From Monocercomonoides exilis (taxonomy: Eukaryota > Preaxostyla > Oxymonadida > Polymastigidae), in NCBI GenBank assembly GCA_001643675.2, contig LSRY02000012.1:1552501-1616500 (forward strand): DNA of 64,000 nucleotides. The letters run 5' to 3'. The notes under the pieces were generated by a model, which did no database searches, was not told the origin of the DNA, and saw nothing but the letters and a program-made list of their open reading frames with translations. Each line of letters opens with the position of its first letter. Position 1 is the stretch's first letter. The position numbers were made by a program, and so were the translations under genes. Positions 1 through 12,704 of this stretch are shown piece by piece.

Positions 1-5
1 CAGCA

Positions 6-3000
6 ATGCATCCACCATCAGCCCGCCAGCCTTCTTCATCTTCTTCATCAATCCGCCTTTACCAGCACACAATTACTCAAACATGCTTACTTTTTAACAC
101 GCTTGTTTGCATTCCAACAGGAACGGGAAAGACATTGATTGCAGCTGTTGTATTGTTCAACTATTTGCGATGGTTTCCAACAGGCTGCGTCGTGTTCATG
201 GCCCCAACTCGACAGCTGTTGGCACAGCAGTTTCGAAGCTGCAAGCGTATTCTTGGTGTTGGCGAGAAAGAGAGTGTGATGATGACTGGACTGACAGATC
301 AGAGGGAGAGGGACAACGAATGGAAGCAGAAGAGGGCATTTTTTGTTACTCCTCATGTGTTTGTCAACGATATCCAAAGAGATGCTGTTAGCTGTGCAGA
401 GCGAATTGTGTGTGTTGTGGTTGACGAAGCTCACAGAGCTCGAGGCAACCAGCCGATTGCAACGTGGGTGAATGCACTGGAGCAGCTGAGGGAGAAAAGG
501 AAGAAGGGCGAATTGGCAAAGAGATCATTTGATGAGCACAAAGCAGAAGCAGAAAAAAAAGCAAAGCAGAGGCTGGCTGAAAGAGGGGAGATGCTCGATG
601 ACATTGCAGATGGATTGACAGTAAACGATGATTCTATGATCGCCCTTGATGCTCTAAATCAGTTTCCTGATGCTGATGAAGCTGTAGATTTTTCTTCTTA
701 TCGTCATTTTACGACTTCTGATCTTAATGACAAGGGATTTCGCATTATAGCGCTGTCAGCTACACCTGGAGCAGACAGAGCAGAGATCCAGCAACTGATA
801 ACCACACTCCACATCGAGCGAATCGAATTTCGTGCGCGAAACGATCCAGAAGTGTCTCCGTTTGTGCATGCACGACGCATCGAAACAATTGGCGTATCTC
901 TTCGCACATCTCGGCCGATCATGGAAGCGCAGAGGCTCCTGAACCAGGTGTTCTATCAGTCATTAGTGAAACTCACACGCTTTGGCACAGGAGTTGAGAC
1001 AAAGCCAGAGTACATTCGGCAACAGCAGCTGGTGATGCTCAGGCAGCGATGGAGGGAGGACATGGATGCGCAGTTCAAAATTGCGAAGAGAGCAACAATG
1101 ATATCAAACGCAAACCGTCTTCAAATGATGCATCAGAATCAGCAGCAACAAGGAACTTATCATCCACCTGCAATTGCAAGCGCTGCTCAAGTCAAAGAGA
1201 TTCAAGCCAAAAGGGCACTTGGAGAGGCTGAATTTGCAGTAGCCATTTCGCTTGCGCATGCAGAAAAGCTGCTTCAAGAACATGGCATACACTCGTGCAG
1301 GACATATCTTACAAACTATGAAGATTCCATTCTTGCTGGTTCGTTGGGTGCTGATACTGTGCTAGCATCGTCTTCGTCTTCTTTATTAACTCCTGAAGAA
1401 TTTGAGGAGCGAAGAAAACTGATAATGGCAACAAAAATACAAGGCCGAGTATCCAAAGCAAAGCAGCAGCTGATCCAAAGTGAAGAATGGAAAGAGTTGA
1501 TGAAGGCTTTGAATGTGATGGAACAGGAAAGCGTTGCCCATCCAAAGATAAGAGTGCTGGAAGAAGTTATTTTGGATCATTTTCAACGGGAGGAGGCAAA
1601 GCAGTCGTTGCAACAACGAAATAAAAACAAAAATGAAAAAACTGATTTGATTCCAAAAAGTCTTGATGAAAATTATCACAAAGGAGCGGATTTGAATCCA
1701 TCTTTGAAAGATGAACTCTCAAAAAGAAGCGAAGAATTTATTCCATTTGCGACAGATACTCCACTGAAAGATTCTTCGGCGATTTTTCCTCATTCATCAT
1801 CGTCATCATCATCTTCTTCTTCAAATCCTTTTCAGATCCATTCAAAAGATGGCTTATTAACATCAACACGAGTTATGATATTCAGTGAATATCGATCTTC
1901 TGTTGATGAGATTGTAGCTCATGTTAACCAGTTATCGCCATCTATAAAGGCAGCGGCATTTGTGGGGAAAGGCAGAGGTAAAGGAAGAGACATGACATGT
2001 CGAAGAAAAAGCAAGATACCAATTAAAAATCAAGAAAGTGGAACAGAAATGAAAAGTGACAGCACCTTCGAAGCTGAAGAAAGCGCAGCAGAAAGAGCAG
2101 AAGATTCTGCTTTGGAAGGAGACGAAGAATGCCTCGAAGATGCAGATGAATGGAGAGATGCTGCCGAAGGAGAGGAGCTACCAGACTTTCAGCTTTCTTT
2201 AAGTGCAGATGGTTCTTTGACTGGAATGACACCATCATCCTCATCAGCAGCAAAAGCACTTGATGCGCTGAATATTTTTCCTCGCTTTTCCATAACTCCT
2301 CAGCGTACTCCAACGACAGATAAAGACCAAGCAAGAATTATGGAACAGTTTCTAAAGGGAGAAATCAACGTAATTGTGTCAACTTCGATTGGTGAGGAAG
2401 GATTGGACATTGGCGAAGTGGATTTGTGTGTCTGCTATGATGCGCCTCCATCGATGCAGCGGATGGTTCAGCGGATCGGAAGAACAGGCCGCAAACGCGA
2501 AGGAAGGGTTGTTGTTCTGGTGACCGACAAAAGCGATAGAGGAAGCGCAGCAAGCAGTGGAAGTATATTTGACAAGAGCAGGACAAGTCTCAAAGGAGAT
2601 TCTGAGTCTGAGACAAATACAACACCAGCAAAGAGGTCGCCTTTCAAGAACGGTGAACAGTCACTTTTTGGGGAAACAGACTCATTTACGATGACGCGCG
2701 AGAATTCAGAGCTGATGGCAAGACTCATCAAAACAGGACTTTTAAGCAGCAACTCCTCAAATGTGATGGAAAGGCAGGAAATGAAAGTGAGGCAAATGAA
2801 TGCACTTCTGTCTGAGGCAAGTGTTGCATCTGGTAGTTCTCTGTCTTCGATGGATTTCACAATAGGAGGAAGAGCAAGTGGAGGTATATCATTTGATGGA
2901 TCAACATCTTCACTCGAAAAGATATCCACCTTGTCAATGCAGCAGATGGTTGACAAAGACAGAGAAAGAAAGGAGAGAGAGAAAGAACTGAGGGAGCTGC

Positions 3001-6000
3001 AAAATGAGATGATTGTGAGAAGCAATGTGGGAAAAGGCGGGAGTAACGCTGAAGGAGACGATGAGAAAATGGAACCGAACGGAGCATTGAAACAGATAAG
3101 AGGAGAGTCATCAGATAAGAAGAGTGTGGGAAGAATGCACGGCTGGGTGTTTTTTTCAGGCAAAAACGAGCTAATTCCAGTTGTTCCGCAGGTGAAGTTT
3201 GTGAGAGTTGAAGTGAGTGAGGAGGAAATGAATGAAGAGGCAGAGCTGAGCGAGAAGGAGATTCTGGAAGAAGAAGAAGCAGAAAAGAAGAAAAAGAAGA
3301 AGAAACAGCTGAAAATGAAGAAGGAACAGGATGAAAGCAAACGAGAGAAAAGAGAAAGAGAAAAGATGCAGCAAAAAGCAGACAGAGCACGAAAAAAGAA
3401 AGAAAGAGAAGAACTGGAGCTGCTGATGAAGGCAGGGGTGATCAAAAACAATGGAAGAGGAAAATCTGCTGCAGAGCTGGCAAAAGCATATGGGCTGAAG
3501 AGCAGCGAAAAGAAAGAGAAAGAACCCAAACAGCCGAAAAATGAGGAGAAGAAAAAGAAAAGAAAATCAAAAAAAGCAGAAGGGAATTTGGATGCTGAAG
3601 AAGAGAAAGAGGATGGGGCAGCTTCTAATTTGAAAGAAATAAGCGAAGAAAAAAAGGAAGAAATTCAGAAAGCCTTTCAGATGATTGGAGTTGAGATTGA
3701 CGGAAATGACTTTGATGAAGATACATTTTTGGATGTGAAAGAAGACAGCAAAAGCAATTTATTTTCTATAAAAGACGATGACCTACTCGAAAACAGTGTT
3801 TTTGAAGATTTTGAAAAACAGTCTCGTTCTTCGTTTTTGAAAGGAGCGATTGAAGAAAAAGGTAAAGAAAGCACTTTTGCTTCGAAATTTCTGTCTGTTC
3901 TGAATGTTGCGCATTATCCATTTCGCACATATAAACTCGAACCATCGCTTTTTGATTCATGTGTGACAAAGCTTAAAGAAGCAGATGATGTTGGATATTT
4001 TCTAAACAGTCCTTCTCAAAATGAAGAAGCGCATGAATCTTCGCTTTCTCGCAACGTTCAGTTGTTTCGTGATTGCTTCTATTTGTCTCGGCATCCGGAA
4101 GAATCAGCTGTTCACATTCCTCAAAAGCTAACTTCATTTTACTCGAAACTTACAAACACAAAAGAAGGCAAAACTGAATATGAATTTGATGACAAAGAAA
4201 AAAAATATGAAGAAAAAGAGGAATCGATGAGAAATGACGATTTTAATGACGTTGACTTTGCAGATTTTTTGGATCATAATGATGCTGATGATCCTACTGC
4301 ATTTGATGGAGAGAGAGCAGATGATGTTGCGTTTGAAAAAGAGAAAGAGAAAGAACAAGAACAAGAAGTGAAAGTGAAGAAGAAGAAGAAAAGAAAGAAA
4401 ACAAAGCCTCAAATAGTGTTTGATGACATTGCATCAATTGCTTCTCAGATGACTCAGCCACACTCGCCCATTCTCAATCGTTCAACCTCTGCTTCATCAT
4501 CTCCCTTTTCCACTCCAATTAAAAAGCACTCGATGATGATGCATTCTCCATACAGAAGTCACTTGTCTCCTTGGATTAAGCGTCCGCCTCTCTCTTCTCA
4601 TCTCCATCTGCCTTTCAGCCAAGGCTTGTCTTCGCAGCTGATAAATTCCTATTCTCAAAGCTCTCATTTGTCGTATGAACAGAAAGCAGCAATGTCGATG
4701 GCTGTTCATCGCACAAATTCTGATTCAAAATCAGTCAAAACACCAAAAAAACGAAAGAAGAAGAGGAAGAAGTTGGAACTAGAAAAAGACGATTTCGATT
4801 CTCCAGCAAAGCCAAAGAGTCAGAAAGAGTCAACAATTGAAGGTGATCACATGAAAGAAAACGAAATCCAAGATTTCCTTCAACAGATTTCTGAAACAGC
4901 ACCAAAAAATACACAAAGTCAGTCTTTAGTCAAAAGACATAATTCTGAATCATCGAAGCAAATGCATACTTTGGACGAGTACAGTCAATCGCTCTCTTCT
5001 CCTTCTCCAACATGGTCGCAGCTGAAGCAAAGGGAGCCCTTGTCTCGTCCGCTTTATGGTCTTGGAATTGCCTCTCCAACAGCCGAAGAGGTGAAAGAGA
5101 CTGAACTCATTCTACAGTCTATTCACATCGATGAAATATTCAAAGTTCCACTTGATCCCGATGAACTGAATGATGATGAACTTGAAGAAAATTTGAATGG
5201 AGGAAATGAAATTGATGAAAAAGATAGTTCGTTTGTTGAAAGGGAAGCAATTGAAATTACGGATGACTTTGATGAAGAGGCTGCAGCAAAGATGTTGGAT
5301 GACAACAACGAAACAGCAAGTAATATTAAACTTAAACAGGAAGAAAACAATTGTAATGAGCTTCGGGACAATCAAAATTCTTCTGTTGAATCAAACACCA
5401 CTTTGTCTCAAGCTTCTCAAAAGTTGGCTTTGCTTTCAATTGGCGAACAGTCCACTCTTTTTCCTTCAGCAGAAAAGCTTATTCATCAAATCTCTTCCAC
5501 TGCACATGAGGAATCACAAGACACATCTCAACATCCAATTAATCAAGAATCAACATCTTTTGATTCTCAAACTGCAGCTTTTGATCCATCGGCCACGCCA
5601 ACAGTTACAAACAGGCATCTTTCTCTTTTGGTGCCAGAAAAAGTTCGTCTTTCCCAGAACTTACTGCACCGTTCTCAAGATAATACTTCGATATTTGATC
5701 AGTTTAATTTTCCTTCTCGTTCAGCAATTAAGAATTCACAGCCAAACTCCAATATCGCATTTGAAGCAGACACGTTGGAATCTCTTCCGTTTGTCGAAAG
5801 CGAGAAAACAGTCACTTCGGTGAATGAGAGAGGCAAAGTTAAGCAGAATTTGGAGTCTCAAGAAGAAATGATGCTCGATGATGAAAAGTCGCAAACCACT
5901 CGACTTTCGCAAATAGAGCGAATAAACAACAGAAAAACAGAAAAGTCGAAGCCTGTTTTTGCAGTTGTTGCAAATACAACTGAAACTGAGTCGGAATTAA

Positions 6001-7907
6001 AAGAGAAGCCAAAGACTACGATATCAGAAGAAAATACATGCAACAGTCTGCTTGAAAGCGGAGTAACAGAAATTGGAAATTCAAATATTTCCATTTCGGA
6101 TGAGACTCTTAGCCCTCTAAATAAATTCTTTGAGATACAAAAAACGAAGCAGGAAGCAGAAACAACATTTTCTGGTTTGAGGAAATTGGAGAATGAAGGC
6201 GGAAGCCACTATATGAGCAACGAAGGAACAAGGCAAAGCTTTGTGCAAATCAGCAAGAGATTCGAAAGAGGAGAGAATTTCAGAGAAAAAGAGAAAGACA
6301 CTTTATCACATGTTTCTTCTCAAAGTGATACAAAAATGCAAGACACGCCTGCTTCTCAGGAAATTCCTTTTTTAAGTGGGGAAAAAGAGAGCATACAAAA
6401 AGAGATTGTTCCAAAAGAAATGAAAGCTTATGAACAGCCGAACAATACTTCACAACATACGCAATCAAATCTAGAAGGAAACGCTTTTGTTGGTCCTTAT
6501 GTATTCCCTTCTGATACAGAAGAAGGCAATGCATTATTTGAGCAACGCCAAACCCAACTTCCGGATTTCGATGAGTTTGAGCCATTTCGAAGCACAACTG
6601 GGCAATATGAAATATCGACGTCTCAACATTCAGTTCCGCGCTCACAAACAACCACGCCGAGTATTGAAACGCCAGCCACATCACAACAGTCTCATCAAAA
6701 AGTCAAAGCTGAAGAAACTAATGCTACTAAAAAGCTTCCACACCAACCGCTGTCCTCGCTTCAAAAACTTCACTTGCTCTCCAAAAACAAAGTAAGCCAT
6801 GGAATTGCCTCTTCTTCTGCTATTTCTCTTTCTCCAGCTCGTTCAACTTCTCCATGTATTTCTCCATCTGGCTCTCCACCTATTCCTCCACCTGTTCCTC
6901 CACCTGTTCCTCCATCTATTCGCCAACCTATTTCTCCTCCTATCTCTTTGCCTGCTCCATCTTCATCTTCTGTTGCTGCTTCTGTCATTTCTCCTATCTC
7001 TTCTCCTTCTATTTCGCCTTCTTCTCCTCTTCAAATGCCAACTGTGACCGCAAATTATTTGCGAGTTCGCAGAAATCTTCTTCGCATTTCATCTGACGAG
7101 CAGCTCTCTCAAGCAGTCAAGCTTGTTGATCCGATGAATCGAAGCCAAGACAAAGAAGAAGCAGAGCAAATTCTCACACAACAAATTCAGTCTGATTCGC
7201 CAACAGTTCTATCTCCATTATCTTATTCTCAGCAACCAGCTGTTGAATCTCCGTTGCCTCTCAACGAAAAAGAATATGTCCAAAAACAAAAACAGCAGAA
7301 TGAACAGGAAAATGTTGCTAATGTCAATTTTAGACGCCTTCGACGTTGCGCCTCTCTACTTGGGTCTCAGCTATTAACACAAAACTTTGCTACTCATGCT
7401 GATATTTCCAAAGAAGAGCAAGTTATAAACAAGAAATCGAATGAAACTCGAGAAAAAGAACATCAGATTGGAGCATTGCGAACTCATGAAGGTCTTCTTA
7501 CGGATGAATCAGAAGCATCACAAGCTCAGGAAAAAGATGAAGAAATAAGTGAAGAAAATGTAGATCAATTTGGAATCGTGAAATTTAAAAAGCGAACAAA
7601 CATCACAAACGGCATTGATGAGCAAGAAAGAAAGAGAAAGAAAGAAAGAAAAAAGAAGATCAGAAGTGCATATTTTGAAGATGAATGCGAAGAAACATCG
7701 GCTGAAGATTCTGAAGATGAAAGAAGACGTGAAAAGGAACGGAAAAGAAAAAGGAAATTGAAGAAAATGAAAAAAAGAGAAAGAGAAGAGCGCAGAAAAT
7801 TAGGCCTTGAAGTCGAATCTTCAACTCATTCATCTGAAGAAAGTGAAGCAGGTGAAGATGATTCAGAGTCTGAAGATGGAAGCAATCGAAAGAGAAGAAC
7901 AACATCA

Positions 7908-7940
<33 letters not shown>

Positions 7941-10154
7941 CTTAGCGATGAATCAAATGACACAAATCTTTCGGGTTTCATCGTTTCAGAAACAAATATT
8001 GGATCTGCTCCAGTTGAAGACAACGGAGAAAGTGCTGAAAATGAAGAAATGCCTACGCAGTCACCACTTGCGCTGCACAGAAGGCTGTTTCTGAATCAAG
8101 TTCTTGATTCGCCACACAGAAAGCGAACTGACATCTCTCCGAAGCGCTCTGCGTTGTCGCCTTATTCTTCGTTCAGAAGAAGAAAAGCGAATGAACCAAA
8201 CTTTTTATCGTTCATTCCATCAACTCAAGCAATTATGGAGTACAAGCAACAAGACGAAGCTCAAAGGCGGTTGAGGAAAATGAAGGAACGGGAAAAGCGC
8301 TTGCAGAGAAAGAAAGATAGAGAAAGCAGAAAAAAGACAGATCATCATTCAACTTCAGAATTACGAGTTGATAAACATCAAGATAATTCAGAGTCGAATG
8401 AATACGCCAAATCAATGAAAAGTTCAAATGAAAATGATAGTAGAATAAATAATACTCTAAAACTTAATTCGGAAGGCATCTTTGTTTCAAAGTTGGATGC
8501 CGGAAATGAAATTGAAAGTGAACATGGCATTTTAACACGAAATCAAAAGAAGCGTTTGAAAGGAGAAAGTGTGAGTGACAGTGAGCAAGTGGAGATATCT
8601 TTGATGGAAATGCTTTACGACGAGTCTGATGAAAGTTCGTCTGACGCGGAGGAAGAAAATGATGATGCCGAAGGTGAGGAGACAGAAGTGAGCGATTTGG
8701 TTGATAAATCGTTGCTATCGCCTGAAGAAGAAGACGATGACGACGAAAACGAAAAAGGAATAGAGAACTATTCACAACAGTGCGAATTGGATGAAATAGA
8801 AGAAGACGCAATAGATGAATTATCAACATTTTCGTCAGACGAAGAAAAGGTTAAGTGTCCAAAGTTGAAGAAAAATAAAATTTCAAATGTATCGAAGTTA
8901 CAACGTTATGCAGGCCTACGACAAAAGCTTCAGCAATCATCAAATTCAAAGGAAACGAAAGAAAATGCAAGTGAAATGTGCAATTCCAGTTCACGAAGCA
9001 TTGCAGGTGAAAGCAATGAGAGTATAACAAGTTATCCAATTGAACAACATTCTGTAATTGCAGGAAAAAATCTGATAAATCACTCTGAATTAAAAGATAT
9101 TAATAAGCCAACGAACATACTTAGTACCCTTTCAAGGTTAAACAAAAAACATAATTCCGAAGATAAGCTGCCAAGCTTGGAAGCAGCTCCAAATGATGAG
9201 ATAGCAAAAACTGAAGGCAAACAAACGCTTTCCAAAGTTAACTCTTTATCTCTCGTTTCCCTTCAACCTCCAAACAACCAGCCATCAGTATCTTTCAAAC
9301 CAAAAATGTCCATCAAACAAGCAATAGCTGCATTAGCTAAGAAGAAACAAAACAATCCACAAGAAGTCGCAAATTCTTCTCAATTTGTTACTCACACTAC
9401 TCATACGAATGCCTTGACAAGTATTTCAAATCAGGTCATTGCGCAAGATGCAACAAAATTGAAACAAACCTCATCCGCTCAGATAAAATCAGTTGAACAT
9501 GCATCTGGAATGCAAGATTTTCCTTCCTTGACAAATACTGATAGATCTGGTGAAATTAGAAACGAAGGATTGAATTCGGAAAAGTTAATAACTTTGAATG
9601 CTACAAACGGAATGAAAGGGCAAGTTGGCAAACATTTGCAGAATTCATGGCTTCAACAAAATCAGTTTAGCGAAAATAAAATGTCATCTCTTCAGCAAAA
9701 AATGTCAAATCAATTCCAAACAGCCTTTGTTCCCCAAAAAAGGTTGCTTTCACCTCCAATTTCAATTAACTCTTATTCGCGTATTTCACCAGATAAATGC
9801 ATTTCGGGCTTGTTCAATCAAAAAGAAACAAATGTTGCTTCTCATTCATCAAACGATGTTAATATCACTGAGAAATTTACTCTTTTGGAAAAATCTGATG
9901 AAGCATCAAAATCGACTGGTAGCAGTTCTTCAATCAACACTGTTCTCGATCAATTTCATCCAACTAGATCAACTCCAACTGCAACAATTTCGTTATCTTC
10001 TAATTCATTCATAATACAGAAACCTTCAGTACAACAGAATACACCTAAACCAAAGTCAAGTTTGCTGCTTAAAATACGTCAACAAAAGCAAAAGCAGCAG
10101 AAACTGACTTCTGCGATACAACCAAATATGGATACTTCAAAATCATTGACTTGA
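6..10154 (+). CDS. FANCM: Giant FANCM/Mph1-family DNA helicase/translocase (possibly 5'-partial)
   Basis: The first ~860 residues read as the superfamily 2 helicase core of FANCM/Mph1/Fml1, which remodels replication forks and D-loops and acts in the Fanconi/crossover-control pathway in the nucleus. Visible motifs are a Q-motif-like RLYQ (17-20), Walker A PTGTGKT (37-43), APTRQLLAQQ (Ia), DEAH (140-143), SATPG (251-255), TSIGEEGLDIG (V) and QRIGRTGR (822-829). The HARRIETIGV stretch after the first RecA lobe is typical of FANCM. Serine-rich and charged inserts split the second lobe. The remaining ~2500 residues are Lys/Glu, Ser and Pro low complexity; I see no ERCC4-type nuclease or helix-hairpin-helix domain. 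The family is usually about 1000-2000 residues, so this is very long. The ATG lies 5 bases from the window edge and close to motif I, so the true start may be upstream. The stop is TGA, with AATAAA about 35 bases after it. Family assignment is firm; the function of the tail is unknown. Confidence 0.88.
6875..6935 (+). repeat. 12-bp coding repeat for a Pro-Val-Pro-Pro tract
   Basis: Tandem copies of a unit close to CCACCTGTTCCT inside the FANCM-like gene encode a PPIPPPVPPPVPP tract, followed by more Ser/Pro low complexity. This is a short coding minisatellite, probably variable in length between strains. Confidence 0.6.
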
Positions 10155-12704
10155 AATCAATTCTTCTGAAAAACAAAAGCGACTCAATAAATAATTACGC
10201 GAATGTCTTTGAAAAACTGTTAACGAATTTCTCAAAGTTTCAAAAAACTTGAAGATACTTGCAATGGAGATGAATATTTGCTTGGAAGGTTTTCAAAACC
10301 AATTTGCTTTGAAGCGATTACCAGCTACTGTTAGCAGATAGACTATTTGAATTTGTGAGCTTTTCCTATATCGATTTATTCCTGATGAAATTAGAATAAC
10401 AGGATAATTTATCATACTCCATTCTAAATGGGATACATCATATTTTATTGAAATGATTGATGTTTATCATTACTGCACAATTTCCTTGATCAACTGTAGA
10501 AAAATAATCCTTTTCATATGCGAAAATTGGTTGCAATTTCCTTAAAGTTATGAGAAATGTGTTTAAAGTCAAGAGCACATTTGCGCTTTTGAATGGAATG
10601 TAAAACTTATCCTCAATTGTTTTTTAGAATTTTTTATGAAATCTTTGACTTCAAAGCAAATTTTTGCGTGAACCAGAATGGCTTGCGAGCAAAATAGTTC
10701 ATTATTTCACTTGTAAGTTTCAAGACAAGGACGAAGTGGCTATGATCGTATTTGGCTTGAAAACAAGTAAGAAATAATTTTGGCAAACCAAAATAATGCA
10801 CGTTCCAGTATTTTTCAAAAGAATGAAAGAGAATCGGAAGAAGAAAAATGGCTCCAACGCCAACAAAACTTTACAACGCAATGCAGCCTGAACGAAGAGG
10901 TGATGAAAAAGAATTGGAGAAAATAGCAATAATTTCAGCCAGTTTCCTACGATTGTTCTGATATTGATAAGTATTCGTTTGAACATTGGAGCGACTCATT
11001 GAGCAGGGATTTTGGTGCTTCTCCGCTGAATCAGCACAGTTGCAATTGAAGTGAAAGTGGCATTTGAAAAGAAGCAACGGTTGAGGAAAGCTCGAAATTA
11101 TGTTTGAAAAAAAAAACAGTTTCTGTTTTAGAGAAGAGAATCCATTTCTGCAGACAGACATGTTACATCAGTGAATGTCAACGAGAAGCACAGCCCGATT
11201 TGCCTGCGAGTTAGAACACAGCGTGGATACGATGGAAGGTTTCAATTGAATTTTTCTTTTATTGTTTCTTGTTCACTTCAGACAACAATTGAAAAGATAT
11301 TGAATGCAGAACAAGATGTTTTTGTTTTTCAGAGAGAAATGCAAGAATTGGAAGTTGTCAAGGTGATGAAGGCAAATTGGAAGGGATTTTTCTTTGGTGA
11401 AATTTCCCAAAAATTCTCTTCAAAAGAAAAGGTGTTGCCATTGTGAAAGAAATGAATGACCTGTCAATTGTCTCAATTGCATTTCACTCAAAACAGAAGC
11501 TGTGTATTTGGAGAAGAAGAAGAAGAAAAAGAGATGACGGTTGAGGACAAGTTAACTGGCAGTTGATTATTTCTATTTCTCTTGAAAAAATGAAATTTGT
11601 TGTTTTCCTTGTTTTTATTTGCAACTATGAAGATGAACATTAAATTTTTAGCAAAGCTCCTTTCTATTCCAACTTAAAAAAAAAAAAGAAGGTTTGGTTC
11701 AGTGATGATTTTATTTTATTTTTCCCACCTTCATGTTGACTTCTGCTTCTGGATTAGTGATTTTGTTCTGCACAAACAACATGTCGCAATTAATGCGCTG
11801 ATTCTTTCTCAACTCAAAAACCAAAAATATGAAACAAAAACAAAAGAAAAACAAAGCAAAGAATCACCTGCAACAAAAATCTTAAATGAAAAAAATTTTC
11901 ACAAAAATATTCCAACACAAAAGCACTCAAAAGCATAAGAAACAAGTAACATCAGACAAAAATCTCGATTTTCTCAAAAAATAACAAAAAACACGATCAA
12001 TAAAACTATAATTTTCCATTTGAAACAACTGAAAGTTGTGGAAAAGTTGTAAATAAATGTTTAATAATACAATAAATAAATAATAATCGAACAAATTGAA
12101 CAAAACAAATCCAGAAAAAAAGTGTGTGGATGAATCATTGAATAAACAGAAAGATTACAGGAATGAAACAAAAACAGACTCACCCAATTCAAAAGACAGT
12201 CAAATTCTCCATCTAAATCAATAAAACAAATATCACATCATTTCATTAAATGAAAGTTAACACAAATTGTTGTTCACTTTTGAGAGGCAAACAAACAAAC
12301 TGAAGAAAAATGAATTTCGCTTTTCAAAAAGAAGACAAACAAAAAGATCATTTCCTGTTCATCATGTGGATTCAACAGTGTCAAAAAGCCAATCCCTTCT
12401 CAAATGTTCGCTGTGCTTCCTTTTCTCCTATTTGTGCTCCATTTTGTTGTGTCAAACTCATTTCTCTCAAACATCAGCTCAACTCTCTTCTCTTCTCTCG
12501 TTTGGTGCCTCCATTGGCACAAACACAAGAATGTTCACAGATTTGCAATTTCATGAATTTCTGCTTCTTTTCTTTCGCTCTCATTTTCCAATGCAACAGC
12601 ACAACAAATCAAAAAAATCGCAGTTTCCCTTTCAAAACGATTAAACTGGTGAACGAAGACCTCAAACTTGATAGAAATCTAAACAACGTCCAATCTCCAA
12701 TCTC
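10155..12704. other. Non-coding spacer between two convergent genes
   Basis: This 2.55 kb AT-rich stretch separates the stop of the FANCM-like gene from the stop of the minus-strand gene at 12705. Open frames here are short (about 80-130 codons), compositionally random and without recognisable motifs. I saw no tRNA-like cloverleaf, no long inverted repeat and no transposon ends. An AATAAA just after the FANCM-like stop (about 10186) may serve 3'-end formation. A gene made only of small exons cannot be excluded. Confidence 0.5.

Noticed and set aside
2468-3529. 353-codon minus-strand frame inside the FANCM-like gene
   Set aside because: It mirrors the Lys/Glu-rich coding strand (Ser/Phe/Leu-only antisense composition) and has no domain; it is a shadow of the real gene.
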